From: Roseovarius azorensis
GTDB lineage: Bacteria > Pseudomonadota > Alphaproteobacteria > Rhodobacterales > Rhodobacteraceae
Direction: 5' to 3'
Length of the DNA stretch: 64,000 nucleotides
NCBI RefSeq assembly: GCF_900109455.1
Contig: NZ_FOAG01000002.1
Coordinates: forward strand, 310,001-374,000
Shown: piece after piece, positions 8,289-17,071 of the stretch
Layout of the letters: every line of letters begins with the position of its first letter
Position numbering within the stretch: position 1 is the stretch's first letter
Position numbers and translations under genes: made by a program
The notes under the pieces: generated by a model
What the model was told of the DNA's origin: nothing
Database searches by the model: none
Seen by the model: only the letters and a program-made list of their open reading frames with translations

Positions 8289-9911
8289 TCAGATACGGTT
8301 GTCATAAGAGCCGCGGTCGATCTCGGCGGCAATGACGGTAAAGGTGTCGGCCTTCTGCGCCGCCTCAAGGGCTGCGCGCAACTCGGCACGGTTCGTCACC
8401 CGCACACCATGCCCGCCAAAAGCGCGCCCGATCGCAGCGAAATCGTGAAGGCCGAAATCGACAGCGAGATTGACCATCTGCCGCTCGCGCTGTTTCTTTT
8501 CGATCAGCGCAAGGCTGGCATCGACAAACACGACAAAGATCACCGGCAGTTTCAGTTCGGCGACGGTGGACAATTCCCCCGCCACCATCAGGAACCCGGC
8601 ATCGCCGGAAAAGCTGACGACGGTGGCGTCGGGCGTGGCAAGTTTCGCACCCATGGCCAGCGGAACGGCACAACCCATGGTGCAGAGCGCGGTGGATTGC
8701 AGCAGGGCGCGGGGGATATGGCTGGTCCACATCTGCGACAAGAGGATGCGATGCGCGCCACTGTCCACCGTGGCGATGGTATCCTCGGGCAGAACCCTGC
8801 GCGCCTCGGCGATGACGGCGGCAGCGCCCCAGTCATCGTCGCGCGGAAAGGCGAGGGCGAGGGCGGCCTGCACCTCCGCCACCTCGCCGCCCGGCCAGGT
8901 GGCGCGGGGCGTCACAGCTTCGGCAATGGCCGCAAGCGAGGGCGCGCAAGCGCCGACAATATTCATCGTCGCCTGGTGCATGTACTGGTGATTGGGCTCG
9001 GCGGCGATGTCGATCACCCTGACCTCTGCCGGATCCCAGATTTCGCGCCAGCCGGGCCGCATCTCGATCGGGTCATACCCCACGCAGAGGATCAGATCGG
9101 CCTTTTGCACCAGCGGCACGAGCAGACCATCAGCCAGCGGCGACAGGCCCGCGCCGCCCAGCGCCAGCGGATGCGTCTCGGGGATGATCCCCTTGGCCTT
9201 GTAGGTGGTGATGACGGGAATGTTCAGGCGTTCGGCCACCTCTGTGATCGTGGCTCCTGCGCCCTCGTTCACCGCATCAAGCCCGACGATCATAACCGGG
9301 CGTTCGGCGGCGGCCAGCCAGTCGCGGGCCTCTTGCGGCGCGGCGGGAACCATCGGGGCGGCATTGGGGCGGCGGCGCAGGCGGGGCGGTGTCACCCGCA
9401 TATCGGCGATGGAAATCGGCACGTCGATATGCACCGGGCCGGGGCGGCCCTCGGTGGCGATGCCCACCGCCTTGTCGGCGATGATGTCCGCGCCCTGCGC
9501 GGTCAGACGAAACGTGGCCTTGGTGATCGGCGCCAGAACCGCCTCGTGATCGAGGATCTGGTGCGAATAGGTCAGCGCCTCATCGGCATCGACACAGCCG
9601 GAAATCACGATCAGCGGCACCCGGTCCTGATGGGCGTTGGCAATGGCGTTCACACCGTTCAGCACCCCCGGCCCCAGCGTGGCGATCAGAATCCCCGGCG
9701 CGCCGGTGCGGTGCCAGACGCCCTCGGCCATGAAGGCGGCGGCGTTCTCGTGCCGCGCCAGCGTCACCCTGATCCCGGCCCGCGCCAACGCATCCATCAC
9801 CGTCAGAACCTCGCCGCCCGGCATGCCAAAGGCGTGCCGGCATCCCGCCTCATGCAGACGCCGCGCCAGATGGTCGGCAGCGCGGTTCGCGGTTTCATGG
9901 CTGTTGGTCAC
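8289..9911 (-). CDS. Thiamine diphosphate-dependent 2-oxoacid decarboxylase-like enzyme
   Basis: This 540-residue protein belongs to the acetolactate synthase / 2-oxoacid decarboxylase superfamily. It has the three expected domains: an N-terminal pyrimidine-binding domain with the catalytic glutamate in RHENAAAFMAEG, a central domain, and a C-terminal diphosphate-binding domain. The cofactor motif, normally GDG...NN, reads GDAGF...FVDAS here, so both the second glycine and the asparagines differ. The GTG at 9911 has GAGAGGAG about eight bases upstream. Roseobacter homologues are often labelled 5-guanidino-2-oxopentanoate decarboxylase (AruI-like) or acetolactate synthase-like; the sequence alone does not decide. 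It is paired with the CoA-transferase gene. Confidence 0.82.
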   Translation of the reverse strand: MTNSHETANRAADHLARRLHEAGCRHAFGMPGGEVLTVMDALARAGIRVTLARHENAAAFMAEGVWHRTGAPGILIATLGPGVLNGVNAIANAHQDRVPLIVISGCVDADEALTYSHQILDHEAVLAPITKATFRLTAQGADIIADKAVGIATEGRPGPVHIDVPISIADMRVTPPRLRRRPNAAPMVPAAPQEARDWLAAAERPVMIVGLDAVNEGAGATITEVAERLNIPVITTYKAKGIIPETHPLALGGAGLSPLADGLLVPLVQKADLILCVGYDPIEMRPGWREIWDPAEVRVIDIAAEPNHQYMHQATMNIVGACAPSLAAIAEAVTPRATWPGGEVAEVQAALALAFPRDDDWGAAAVIAEARRVLPEDTIATVDSGAHRILLSQMWTSHIPRALLQSTALCTMGCAVPLAMGAKLATPDATVVSFSGDAGFLMVAGELSTVAELKLPVIFVVFVDASLALIEKKQRERQMVNLAVDFGLHDFAAIGRAFGGHGVRVTNRAELRAALEAAQKADTFTVIAAEIDRGSYDNRI

Positions 9912-10115
9912 GGGGCGGGCTCCTCTCTCGTCTTTTCGGCACTTTGTGGCCGAGGCCCGTTCCAACCGCAAGCCGGTTTGGCGGGCGAATGGAACGGCAG
10001 GGCTGGTTTTACCCCGGCGGCAGACCTAAATCCGGGTTGAGGGAGCTGGCAAAAACACCTAATCACGGGGCAATTCGCCCAATTTCACGCCCCGCACCGG
10101 GCACAAGGATTTCCG

Positions 10116-10727
10116 ATGGCAAACCATCTCTATCAGAACGACCTGCCCGATGGGCTGGATCTTGGCCCCGTTGTGGCGATCGACTGCGAGACGATGGGCC
10201 TCAACCCGCATCGCGACCGGCTCTGCGTGGTACAGCTCTCGGGCGGCGACGGCAATGCGCATCTGGTGCAGGTGGCCAGAGGACAGACCAGCGCGCCAAA
10301 TCTGGCGCGACTGCTGGAAAACCCGGACGTGCTGAAACTGTTTCATTTCGGGCGCTTCGATATCGCGGCACTCTATCACGCCTTTGGCGCGCTTGCGGCC
10401 CCGGTTTATTGCACCAAGATCGCAAGCAAGCTGATCCGCACCTATACCGACCGGCACGGCCTGAAATACCTCCTGCAAGAGGTGCTGGGCGTCGATATCT
10501 CGAAGCAGCAGCAGACCTCGGACTGGGGGGCGGAAACGCTCACCGCCGCGCAGCTCGATTATGCCGCATCGGACGTGCTCTATCTGCACCGTCTGCGCGA
10601 GGGGCTGGATGCGCAGCTTGCGCGCGAAGGCCGGACAGAACTGGCACAGGCCTGTTTCGACTTTCTGCCCGCCCGGGCCCGACTCGATCTTGCGGGCTGG
10701 CCCGAGATCGACATTTTCGCACATTGA
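10116..10727 (+). CDS. rnd: Ribonuclease D-type 3'-5' exonuclease (short form)
   Basis: This DEDDy exonuclease trims the 3' ends of stable RNAs. The 203-residue protein has all the catalytic motifs: AIDCETMGL (Exo I, D and E), the aspartate in FHFGRFDIAAL (Exo II), and the Tyr-X3-Asp in DYAASDVLYL (Exo III). It consists only of the nuclease domain and lacks the HRDC domains of E. coli RNase D, which is normal for the short alphaproteobacterial form. AAGGA lies about seven bases before the ATG. The stop codon is followed two bases later by the lptC start, so it leads the lptCAB operon. Confidence 0.9.
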   Translation: MANHLYQNDLPDGLDLGPVVAIDCETMGLNPHRDRLCVVQLSGGDGNAHLVQVARGQTSAPNLARLLENPDVLKLFHFGRFDIAALYHAFGALAAPVYCTKIASKLIRTYTDRHGLKYLLQEVLGVDISKQQQTSDWGAETLTAAQLDYAASDVLYLHRLREGLDAQLAREGRTELAQACFDFLPARARLDLAGWPEIDIFAH

Positions 10728-10729
10728 CT

Positions 10730-11344
10730 ATGGCGCGCGCGGATAACCTCTATTCGCAGATCGTGACGGGGATGAAGATCATCCTGCCGCTGGCCGCGCT
10801 TGGGCTGTTGTCGACATTGTTTCTCATTTCCCGCACGGTTGATCCGAGCAGGTCCGCCATGGTGACAGACATTGACCTTGGACAGCGGGCACAGGATCTG
10901 GGAGCGACCAATCCCCGTTTTGCCGGGGTTACCGGGCAGGGCGACGAGATCCTGTTCGCTGCAGCGAACGCGCTACCGGATCGCACGTCGCCCGAGCACC
11001 TGAGCGCCACGGATATCAAGGCGCAGCTGCGTCTTTCTGCGGGCACGGTGATCGACATCACCTCGGATCACGCCGATATGCAGCAACGGAAAATGACTGC
11101 GCTACTTCAGGGGCACGTGCATATCACAACCTCGACAGGCTATGTGATCGACACGCAACAACTGCATGCGCGGCTCGATGAGGTCTATGCCAAAGCGCCC
11201 GGCCAGGTCATCGCTACCGGCCCTCTTGGCGATCTGACCGCCGGGCAGATGCTATTGCATAACGACGCCGGGGCCGGTACGCCGGAATTGCTTTTCACCG
11301 GGGGTGTCAAACTGATATACCGCCCGGGTGAAACGGGGGAATGA
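10730..11344 (+). CDS. lptC: LPS export protein LptC
   Basis: LptC is the single-span inner-membrane component of the lipopolysaccharide transport bridge; it receives LPS from LptB2FG and passes it to LptA. The 204-residue product has a short cytoplasmic start, one membrane helix (about residues 17-34, KIILPLAALGLLSTLFLI), and a periplasmic beta-jellyroll region. I start it at the ATG at 10730. It overlaps lptA by 4 bases and directly follows rnd. Sequence conservation in LptC is low, so the call rests on membrane topology, the YSQIVTGMKIILPLAALG start known from Rhodobacterales, and position before lptA and lptB. Confidence 0.85.
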   Translation: MARADNLYSQIVTGMKIILPLAALGLLSTLFLISRTVDPSRSAMVTDIDLGQRAQDLGATNPRFAGVTGQGDEILFAAANALPDRTSPEHLSATDIKAQLRLSAGTVIDITSDHADMQQRKMTALLQGHVHITTSTGYVIDTQQLHARLDEVYAKAPGQVIATGPLGDLTAGQMLLHNDAGAGTPELLFTGGVKLIYRPGETGE

Positions 11345-11835
11345 TACCAGTGCGACATTTCGGAATGTTTGCCCTCGGGCTTTTGACGATCTGTCTGCCG
11401 GCCCTGGCAGGGGCGCAGGTGGCCTTTGGCAGCGCGCAGGCTGATCGTAACCTGCCGGTCGAGGTGACATCGGACAATCTGAGCGTCAATCAGAACGACA
11501 ATACCGCGCTCTTCACCGGCAATGTCGTCATCGCGCAGGGCGGGATGCGGCTAAGCGCGCCGCGGGTGCTGGTCGTCTATCTCGCCGACCGCAGCGGCAT
11601 CGCGGCGCTCGAGGCCACTGACGGCGTGACGCTGGTCAGCGGCACCGATGCGGCGGAGGCAAGGCGCGCCGATTACAACATCGTCAGCGGAATGATCGAG
11701 TTGCGCGGCGATGTCCTGCTCATTCAGTCGGACAATGCGATCACCGGCGAGACGATGTCGGTCGATCTGAACGCAGGCACGGCACAGGTCAGCGGCCGGG
11801 TCAGGACTGTCCTGCAACCGGGGCGCAGCGAATGA
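11341..11835 (+). CDS. lptA: LPS export periplasmic protein LptA
   Basis: LptA forms the periplasmic bridge that carries LPS from LptC to LptD in the outer membrane. The 164-residue protein has a Sec signal peptide (cleaved near LAGAQVAFG) and an OstA-type domain, with the typical LPVEVTSDNLSVNQNDNTA and FTGNVVIAQGGMRLSAPRV strands. It overlaps lptC by 4 bases (ATGA) and lptB by 4 bases, so the three are translationally coupled. Confidence 0.92.
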   Translation: MIPVRHFGMFALGLLTICLPALAGAQVAFGSAQADRNLPVEVTSDNLSVNQNDNTALFTGNVVIAQGGMRLSAPRVLVVYLADRSGIAALEATDGVTLVSGTDAAEARRADYNIVSGMIELRGDVLLIQSDNAITGETMSVDLNAGTAQVSGRVRTVLQPGRSE

Positions 11836-12596
11836 ACCGGCTCAATCTCGTCCTCGCACATGACAGCGACGCCCCTGGCCTGCAAGTCGAGAACCTGCGC
11901 AAGAGCTACAAGAAGCGTGTCGTGATCCGCGATGTCTCGCTCTCGCTCAGGCAGGGCGAGGTGGTGGCGCTTCTGGGACCGAACGGCTCGGGGAAAACCA
12001 CGACGTTCTATGCGATTGCCGGGCTGATCCATCCCGAGGGCGGGCATATCCGGATTGATGGCCGTGACGTGACCAGCCTGCCGATGTATCGACGGGCCAA
12101 GCTGGGTATCGGCTATCTGCCGCAGGAGATGTCGATTTTCCGTGGCCTGTCGGTTGAGGATAACATCATGGCGATCCTCGATATTTCCGAGCGTGACCGC
12201 CACAAGCGGCGCGAGCGGCTGGAGGAGTTGCTGTCGGATTTTTCCGTCGAGCATCTGCGCCGGGCACCCGCCCTCGCGCTCTCGGGGGGCGAGCGGCGGC
12301 GGGTGGAGATTGCGCGCTGTCTGGCGGCAGAACCGCGCTATCTGCTGCTTGACGAACCCTTTGCCGGGGTCGATCCGATCTCTGTCGGCGATATCCGGCA
12401 TCTGGTATCCGATCTCAGGAAACGCGGCATTGGCGTGCTGATCACCGATCACAATGTGCGAGAGACGCTGGAAATCGTCGACCGCGCCTATATCCTGCAC
12501 GATGGCAAGGTTCTGATGTCCGGCAGTCCGACCGATGTGGTGGAAAACGAGAACGTGCGGCGCGTCTACCTCGGGGATAATTTCCGCATATCATGA
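11832..12596 (+). CDS. lptB: LPS export ABC transporter ATPase LptB
   Basis: LptB is the cytoplasmic ATPase that powers LPS extraction from the inner membrane with LptF and LptG. The 254-residue protein shows Walker A (GPNGSGKTTT), the Q-loop in GYLPQEMSIF, the signature LSGGERRRVE, Walker B (YLLLDEPFAG) and the switch histidine in LITDHNVRET. It ends the rnd-lptC-lptA-lptB run. In many proteobacteria rpoN follows lptB; here the next gene is hpf and no rpoN is present. Confidence 0.96.
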   Translation: MNRLNLVLAHDSDAPGLQVENLRKSYKKRVVIRDVSLSLRQGEVVALLGPNGSGKTTTFYAIAGLIHPEGGHIRIDGRDVTSLPMYRRAKLGIGYLPQEMSIFRGLSVEDNIMAILDISERDRHKRRERLEELLSDFSVEHLRRAPALALSGGERRRVEIARCLAAEPRYLLLDEPFAGVDPISVGDIRHLVSDLRKRGIGVLITDHNVRETLEIVDRAYILHDGKVLMSGSPTDVVENENVRRVYLGDNFRIS

Positions 12597-12643
12597 CGGA
12601 ATCCCGCGGATGGCGAATCCATGCCCCTCATCTTCAAACCGGA

Positions 12644-12673
12644 TTGACAAGCCACGCGGAAAGCGCGTCAATT
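12644..12673 (+). promoter_or_regulatory. Possible sigma-70 promoter for hpf-ptsN
   Basis: TTGACA at 12644-12649 is a perfect -35 hexamer. A poor -10 (TCAATT, 12668-12673) follows after 18 bases. It lies in the 243-base gap between lptB and hpf, in the right direction. The weak -10 keeps confidence low. Confidence 0.35.
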
Positions 12674-12839
12674 AGGCATGACATGCGTTGATCTCGTGCT
12701 GTTCTCTGAATGGCCCCCGCGGCAAGGGCCTGTCTTGGGACAATTTCAACAAATGTCGGATATCAGCATCCGGGACTAGCGAAGTCAGCGGCGCAGGCGC
12801 GCCCCGCTTGTCCGCGGTTTGTCAAACGAAGGAGGCGAG

Positions 12840-13403
12840 ATGCGTTATCAAATCAGTGGAAAACAGATTGATATTGGCGAGGCCCTGCAAACGCATGTGA
12901 AGGAGGAACTCGGCACCGCTGTGGCAAAATATGCCGAGCGACCAACCGATGCACAGGTCATTTTCTCACGAAGCGCCAGCGAATTCATCTGCGAGGCCGT
13001 TGTGCATCTTTCCACCGGCCTGACGGCACAGGCCAGCGCCAGGGCGCATGAAATCTATGCCGCCTTCGAGGGTTGCCGCGAAAAGATGGAAAAACAGCTG
13101 CGCCGCTACAAGCGGCGACTCAAGGACCATCATCGCGACCGCGAAGAGCCTGTTGAACTCTTCGGTGCTTCTTCCTATATCCTCGCGTCGGATGGCGAGG
13201 ACACGGAATCAGAGCCCGACAGCCTGCAACCGATCATCGTGGCCGAGATGGAAACCAAGATTCCGTCCCTCTCGGTTGGCGAGGCGGTCATGCAGATGGA
13301 GCTGGCAGGAGCACCTGTTCTGGTCTTTCGGAATGAAGGAAAAGATGTGGTCAATGTGGTGTATCGCCGGGATGACGGCAATATCGGCTGGATTGATCCG
13401 TAA
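12840..13403 (+). CDS. hpf: Ribosome hibernation promoting factor, long form
   Basis: Long HPF binds the 30S subunit and drives 100S dimer formation in resting cells. The 187-residue protein has the N-terminal S30AE/YfiA domain (MRYQISGKQIDIGEALQTHV, about residues 1-100), a charged linker, and a C-terminal dimerisation domain (about 130-187) ending in VVNVVYRRDDGNIGWIDP. The ATG at 12840 has a strong AAGGAGG seven bases upstream; an in-frame ATG seven codons earlier would put that Shine-Dalgarno inside the gene. ptsN follows after a small hairpin. Confidence 0.94.
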   Translation: MRYQISGKQIDIGEALQTHVKEELGTAVAKYAERPTDAQVIFSRSASEFICEAVVHLSTGLTAQASARAHEIYAAFEGCREKMEKQLRRYKRRLKDHHRDREEPVELFGASSYILASDGEDTESEPDSLQPIIVAEMETKIPSLSVGEAVMQMELAGAPVLVFRNEGKDVVNVVYRRDDGNIGWIDP

Positions 13404-13411
13404 CATGGGGT

Positions 13412-13434
13412 GACCGGCGCGGAACGTGCCGGTC
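13412..13434 (+). terminator. Hairpin between hpf and ptsN
   Basis: GACCGGC (13412-13418) pairs with GCCGGTC (13428-13434) across a nine-base loop. Only two T residues follow, so it may be a weak terminator, an attenuator or an RNA-processing site rather than a full terminator. Confidence 0.4.
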
Positions 13435-13449
13435 TTACTGTCAGAACGT

Positions 13450-13914
13450 ATGGAATTACCTATGCTCCTCAAGCCCGAGGCCGTGCGCGTATTGTCCGGC
13501 ACCACCAGCAAGAAGCGCCTGATGCAGGAGCTTGGCGCGATTGCCGAATCCGCCTACGGCGTGCCGCACGCCACCGCTGTCGAGGCGCTTCTGGAACGCG
13601 AGAGCCTTGGGCCGACCGGCGTGGGCCATGGCGTTGCCCTGCCACATGCCCGAATCGAGGGGATTGATCAGGTGGTCGGCGTTCTGGCGCTTCTGGAAAG
13701 GCCGATAGATTTCGATGCGGTGGATCGTCAGCCGATTGATCTGGCCTTTGCCCTCTTTGCCCCGATTGATGCAGGGGTCGAACACCTCAAGGCGCTGGCG
13801 CTGGTATCGCGCACGCTGCGCGACGCATCCCTCTGCGCCAAGCTGCGCTCGAACAGCGATCCCATGACGCTCTATACCATCGTGACCGAGGCGCAGGCGG
13901 CACAGGCCGCCTGA
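13450..13914 (+). CDS. ptsN: PTS IIA-like nitrogen regulatory protein PtsN
   Basis: PtsN (EIIA-Ntr) is the last phosphate acceptor of the nitrogen-type phosphotransferase chain and regulates potassium transport and other targets. The 154-residue protein is a single EIIA fold. The phosphorylated histidine is His66 in GVALPHARIE. I start it at the ATG at 13450, which gives the usual family opening MELPMLLKPEAVRVL; no clear ribosome-binding site precedes it, and an ATG eight codons upstream is possible. It follows hpf and ends four bases before the convergent sulfotransferase gene. Confidence 0.92.
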   Translation: MELPMLLKPEAVRVLSGTTSKKRLMQELGAIAESAYGVPHATAVEALLERESLGPTGVGHGVALPHARIEGIDQVVGVLALLERPIDFDAVDRQPIDLAFALFAPIDAGVEHLKALALVSRTLRDASLCAKLRSNSDPMTLYTIVTEAQAAQAA

Positions 13915-13918
13915 CGCG

Positions 13919-15346
13919 TCACCGCCACGCCCCGAATCCGAAAATCGTGTAGTCGCGCTGGTATATGTCGCGCACCAGACGCTCGATGTCCGCGTCATGG
14001 ATGTCCGCGAGGGCAAAGGGCCGGTCCTCTGCCGGTTTCGGCGGGGCCGGCGGATTGGCATAACCCACCTGACGGGCAAGCATCATCAGGTTGTCGGGCA
14101 TATCTTCCTCGCGCAGGATCATGTCAGGCGGACCAAACTGCGCCATCCCCTCGATCACGGCCGCCTGCGTGGCCCAATGCGGATCGACCCGGATTGCCGT
14201 CTGCCCTGCAAGATTGGCCTTGAGAAATGCCAGGAATGCCAGGAATGCCGCGTGATGCGCGGCGCGGTCATAACTGTGATCCGGATCGCCCTTCGGGATC
14301 GGCAGCTTGTGGGATTTCCGCAGCGTCTTGCGGATGTCATGATAGCATCCGGACCCGGTCAGGAGAATCCTGTCGCAGAACGCTGCATGGGCCCGCGCCA
14401 CCGGATGACGCAGCACGGTGAAACGGCGGTGCCCAGGCGAGCGCCGCATCCATTGGCGCAGCGCCTTCTGATTGAGCTTGGTGGGCAATGTTTCTTCCGG
14501 CACACCGTCAAGACTTGCCAGCCAGCGCCGCACCTCCGCCTCTGGCCCGGAGCGAACCGGCATGTAGAGCAGCGCCGCCTGCGCGCCCGTAACAAACCCC
14601 GGCACCGCCGCCCCTCGACGCGGTTCGAAATTCGGGGTGCGACCGAGGTTGAACGGATCAAGCCCGGCAAGGGCGCGCTCGATCTCGTCGAAATTCGAGA
14701 CCTTGTCGCAAAGCGGGCCGGGATTCTGCCGCTTGAGCGACAGATCAAGCGTATCGAGCCGCGACGCACAGCCCAGATACCGTGCCAGACCGTTCATCAC
14801 TTCGACGCTCTGCAAATCCTCATAGTCCAGGTAAAATCCGGTCTGCCCACGGGCCTGCATCCGGTTGAGCAACAGAACCTGAAACCCTTGCAGACGCGCG
14901 ACATACTGTTCGAACTCCGCCGTATCGAACCGCGCCCTGCTGTCTCGGCGGCCCCTGATGTTGGTCAGCTTCCACTGCCCGGTGGCCTGCGCAATCTTCC
15001 ATGACACGTAGCTTTCCACCGGATTGCGGGTCAGGATGATCTTGGCGCAGCGCGGATCGTCGAGCACAACGTCAAGAACGCGCGGATCGTGATCGTGAAA
15101 GAACCGGAAACCGCCGATCCCCCGCGATTGTCCCTTGATCGCCCCGATCAGGCGAGCGGGATCCCCGTCGCGCTGCGCCTGCGTGAGTCCCAGCAATTCG
15201 CTCCGGTTCGGATAGCCGATAAAGTGCGGATTGAACGCCTCGCCATGGCATTCGATACCGTCAAAAGCGTTGAGATTGGTCTCGAGAAAATTCGACCCGG
15301 TTCGCATTTCCGCGAAAATCACGAAATAATCAAATGGGCCTGTCAT
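13919..15346 (-). CDS. Two-domain sulfotransferase (Stf0/NodH-like plus second sulfotransferase domain)
   Basis: The 475-residue protein appears to hold two sulfotransferase-type domains, which would transfer sulfate from PAPS to a carbohydrate. The N-terminal one (about residues 1-240) begins YFVIFAEMRTGSNFLETNL, the Stf0/NodH-type PAPS-binding loop, and has ILTRNPVESYVSWK as its 3'-phosphate-binding element. The C-terminal one (about 255-475) has RRFTVLRHPVARAHAAFCDR, like the second PAPS element of Sulfotransfer_2 proteins, but its first loop is not obvious, so it may be inactive. There is no signal peptide. It is the last of three leftward genes with two glycosyltransferases, six bases after the GT14-like gene. 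Confidence 0.75.
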   Translation of the reverse strand: MTGPFDYFVIFAEMRTGSNFLETNLNAFDGIECHGEAFNPHFIGYPNRSELLGLTQAQRDGDPARLIGAIKGQSRGIGGFRFFHDHDPRVLDVVLDDPRCAKIILTRNPVESYVSWKIAQATGQWKLTNIRGRRDSRARFDTAEFEQYVARLQGFQVLLLNRMQARGQTGFYLDYEDLQSVEVMNGLARYLGCASRLDTLDLSLKRQNPGPLCDKVSNFDEIERALAGLDPFNLGRTPNFEPRRGAAVPGFVTGAQAALLYMPVRSGPEAEVRRWLASLDGVPEETLPTKLNQKALRQWMRRSPGHRRFTVLRHPVARAHAAFCDRILLTGSGCYHDIRKTLRKSHKLPIPKGDPDHSYDRAAHHAAFLAFLAFLKANLAGQTAIRVDPHWATQAAVIEGMAQFGPPDMILREEDMPDNLMMLARQVGYANPPAPPKPAEDRPFALADIHDADIERLVRDIYQRDYTIFGFGAWR

Positions 15347-15352
15347 CAGCGG

Positions 15353-17053
15353 TTACCGCACAAGGTAAGGCTTGCGCTTGTTCTGCCACGCGTCGTGCCG
15401 CCCCTGTTCCACCGGAAAATCACCCATCAGATAGGGATGCATGCCCTGGTTCTTGAGGTTCTGCAGAAACTGGCCAAAGCCGGTCAGATCGGCCATGCGC
15501 GGCGCCTCGGCGGGGCCGCGCAGGTTTTGTTGTCCGATCTCGTCGATGATGGTTTGCAGCGGCTCCATCGGGGCCTCGATGAACTCGGCCATGCTCCAGA
15601 TTCGTACCCGCGCCCCGGTCCATCGCGACCGCAGCACCTCAAGATGCTCAGCCTCGATCTGCTGCAATCTCGCCGCCTCGCGCCGGATATCGGCAAAATT
15701 GGCGCTGGACTTGAACAGTGGCACCGCCCAGGCTCCGGTTATCACGGAAATCTGCGCATTGGGATCCTTCGCGATATACCACTCGATCTGCTTGATATTA
15801 TCGCGCGGACCGAACTGAAAGCACTGGCGTTCGCCGCGCGTGTTCCAGATCAGGCTGGCGAGAAACGCGCGCGGATTATAGTCGCGCAAGGCGGCGCTGT
15901 CGCTCAGCGCGCCATTCATCACCGTCTGCCCGTCGGAAAATTCGGCACGCTCGGACGCAAAGAGATGGCCATGCACCCGCATGCCGGTCATCCGGGCCAG
16001 CCAGGACGCAAAATTCTCGAACAGGTCGCCAAACCCCTCGAATACGGAATAAGGCGCACAGGTCAGACCATTCTCGCGCCCCTCGACCGGAAAGCGGCTC
16101 TGCATGTAGAGGCCCGGACGACCGCGCATGCGCCGCTGGACCGCCTTGGCGAAAATGCGGTCGATCTTGCCGGGACTGGGTTCTGTCCGCTTCATCGCTC
16201 CCGCCTGATCGGTCAGGAACGCCTGATACAGACGATCCGCAAAAGGCCATATCTTGCGCGCGACAAAACAATCCGACCGGCGCAGAAGCTGCAAATGGTC
16301 ATCATAGAAAATATGCGGCTTTCCCTGATAGTCGAATTTCGACAGCGTCAGCGAACGGCTCTCGATTTGTCGGGAAAAGTGCCGGGCGAGGGTCTGGAAA
16401 TAGCTCTCGTCCGGGATCCAGACCCTGGAAAAATAGCGATCATAGGTGGCGCGCTCGGGATCCTGCAAAATCGCCGATAGCGTCTGCCGCGTGAGGCACC
16501 ACCACTGGCTGCCCATATGCGGGACTATGCCGTTGGGAATACGCCGCCTGAACCGCAACAGCCGTTGCAGCGCCACGTATTTGTCGAACAGATAACGGTT
16601 CCTGCGCCAGGAAAACGGAAACCGCAGGGTAAAACGCTCTTCATCCAGGCCCCCGATCGACCAGGGTACATCCGCGATGGTAGCGGATTCGATGAAATCG
16701 GTATGTGGACGCGCGGCGAGGTAATCAATCAGCTCCTGCACCGGCCTGAGCGGCAGACAAGAGCCGGACGCCAGATAGACATGACGCACATCGGCGAACT
16801 GATCCAGCATGATCTCCGCCGCGCCCTGTGTCGCCGCCACCAGACCCCAGGTGCCCCATTCGCAGCGATGACGCCGGGCAAACCGAATATCAGGCAGGTC
16901 CGACAGTGCACGCACAAAGGCGTCATGTGTCTTGCGCGGCACGGCGCGATCCACATGGATCACCAGCGGACAGCCCGAAGCCGCCCAATGCCGCGCCACC
17001 TGTTCGGCGCGATGAAAGGCGGTATGAACCAGCAGGATGATGCCCAGGCTCAT
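15353..17053 (-). CDS. GT14-like (core-2/I-branching type) glycosyltransferase with C-terminal extension
   Basis: The first ~270 of 566 residues match the core-2/I-branching (beta-1,6-N-acetylglucosaminyltransferase / xylosyltransferase) family. Diagnostic parts are LVHTAFHRAEQVARHW, YLASGSCLPLRPVQELIDYL, MGSQWWCLTRQTLSAIL and the acidic RVWIPDESYFQTLARHF. The remaining ~290 residues form a second region that I cannot assign beyond its occurrence in Rhodobacterales homologues (DUF5928-type). No membrane helix is visible, so it would act in the cytoplasm or at the membrane face. It lies 18 bases after the GT2 gene and 6 bases before the sulfotransferase gene, which implies one pathway for a surface glycan. 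The sugar donor is unknown. Confidence 0.8.
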   Translation of the reverse strand: MSLGIILLVHTAFHRAEQVARHWAASGCPLVIHVDRAVPRKTHDAFVRALSDLPDIRFARRHRCEWGTWGLVAATQGAAEIMLDQFADVRHVYLASGSCLPLRPVQELIDYLAARPHTDFIESATIADVPWSIGGLDEERFTLRFPFSWRRNRYLFDKYVALQRLLRFRRRIPNGIVPHMGSQWWCLTRQTLSAILQDPERATYDRYFSRVWIPDESYFQTLARHFSRQIESRSLTLSKFDYQGKPHIFYDDHLQLLRRSDCFVARKIWPFADRLYQAFLTDQAGAMKRTEPSPGKIDRIFAKAVQRRMRGRPGLYMQSRFPVEGRENGLTCAPYSVFEGFGDLFENFASWLARMTGMRVHGHLFASERAEFSDGQTVMNGALSDSAALRDYNPRAFLASLIWNTRGERQCFQFGPRDNIKQIEWYIAKDPNAQISVITGAWAVPLFKSSANFADIRREAARLQQIEAEHLEVLRSRWTGARVRIWSMAEFIEAPMEPLQTIIDEIGQQNLRGPAEAPRMADLTGFGQFLQNLKNQGMHPYLMGDFPVEQGRHDAWQNKRKPYLVR

Positions 17054-17071
17054 GCGCTTACTGCCCTTCCC

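Noticed and set aside
8100..10040. 646-codon open frame antisense to the ThDP enzyme
   Set aside because: The opposite strand carries a full enzyme with catalytic motifs; this frame has no recognisable motif.
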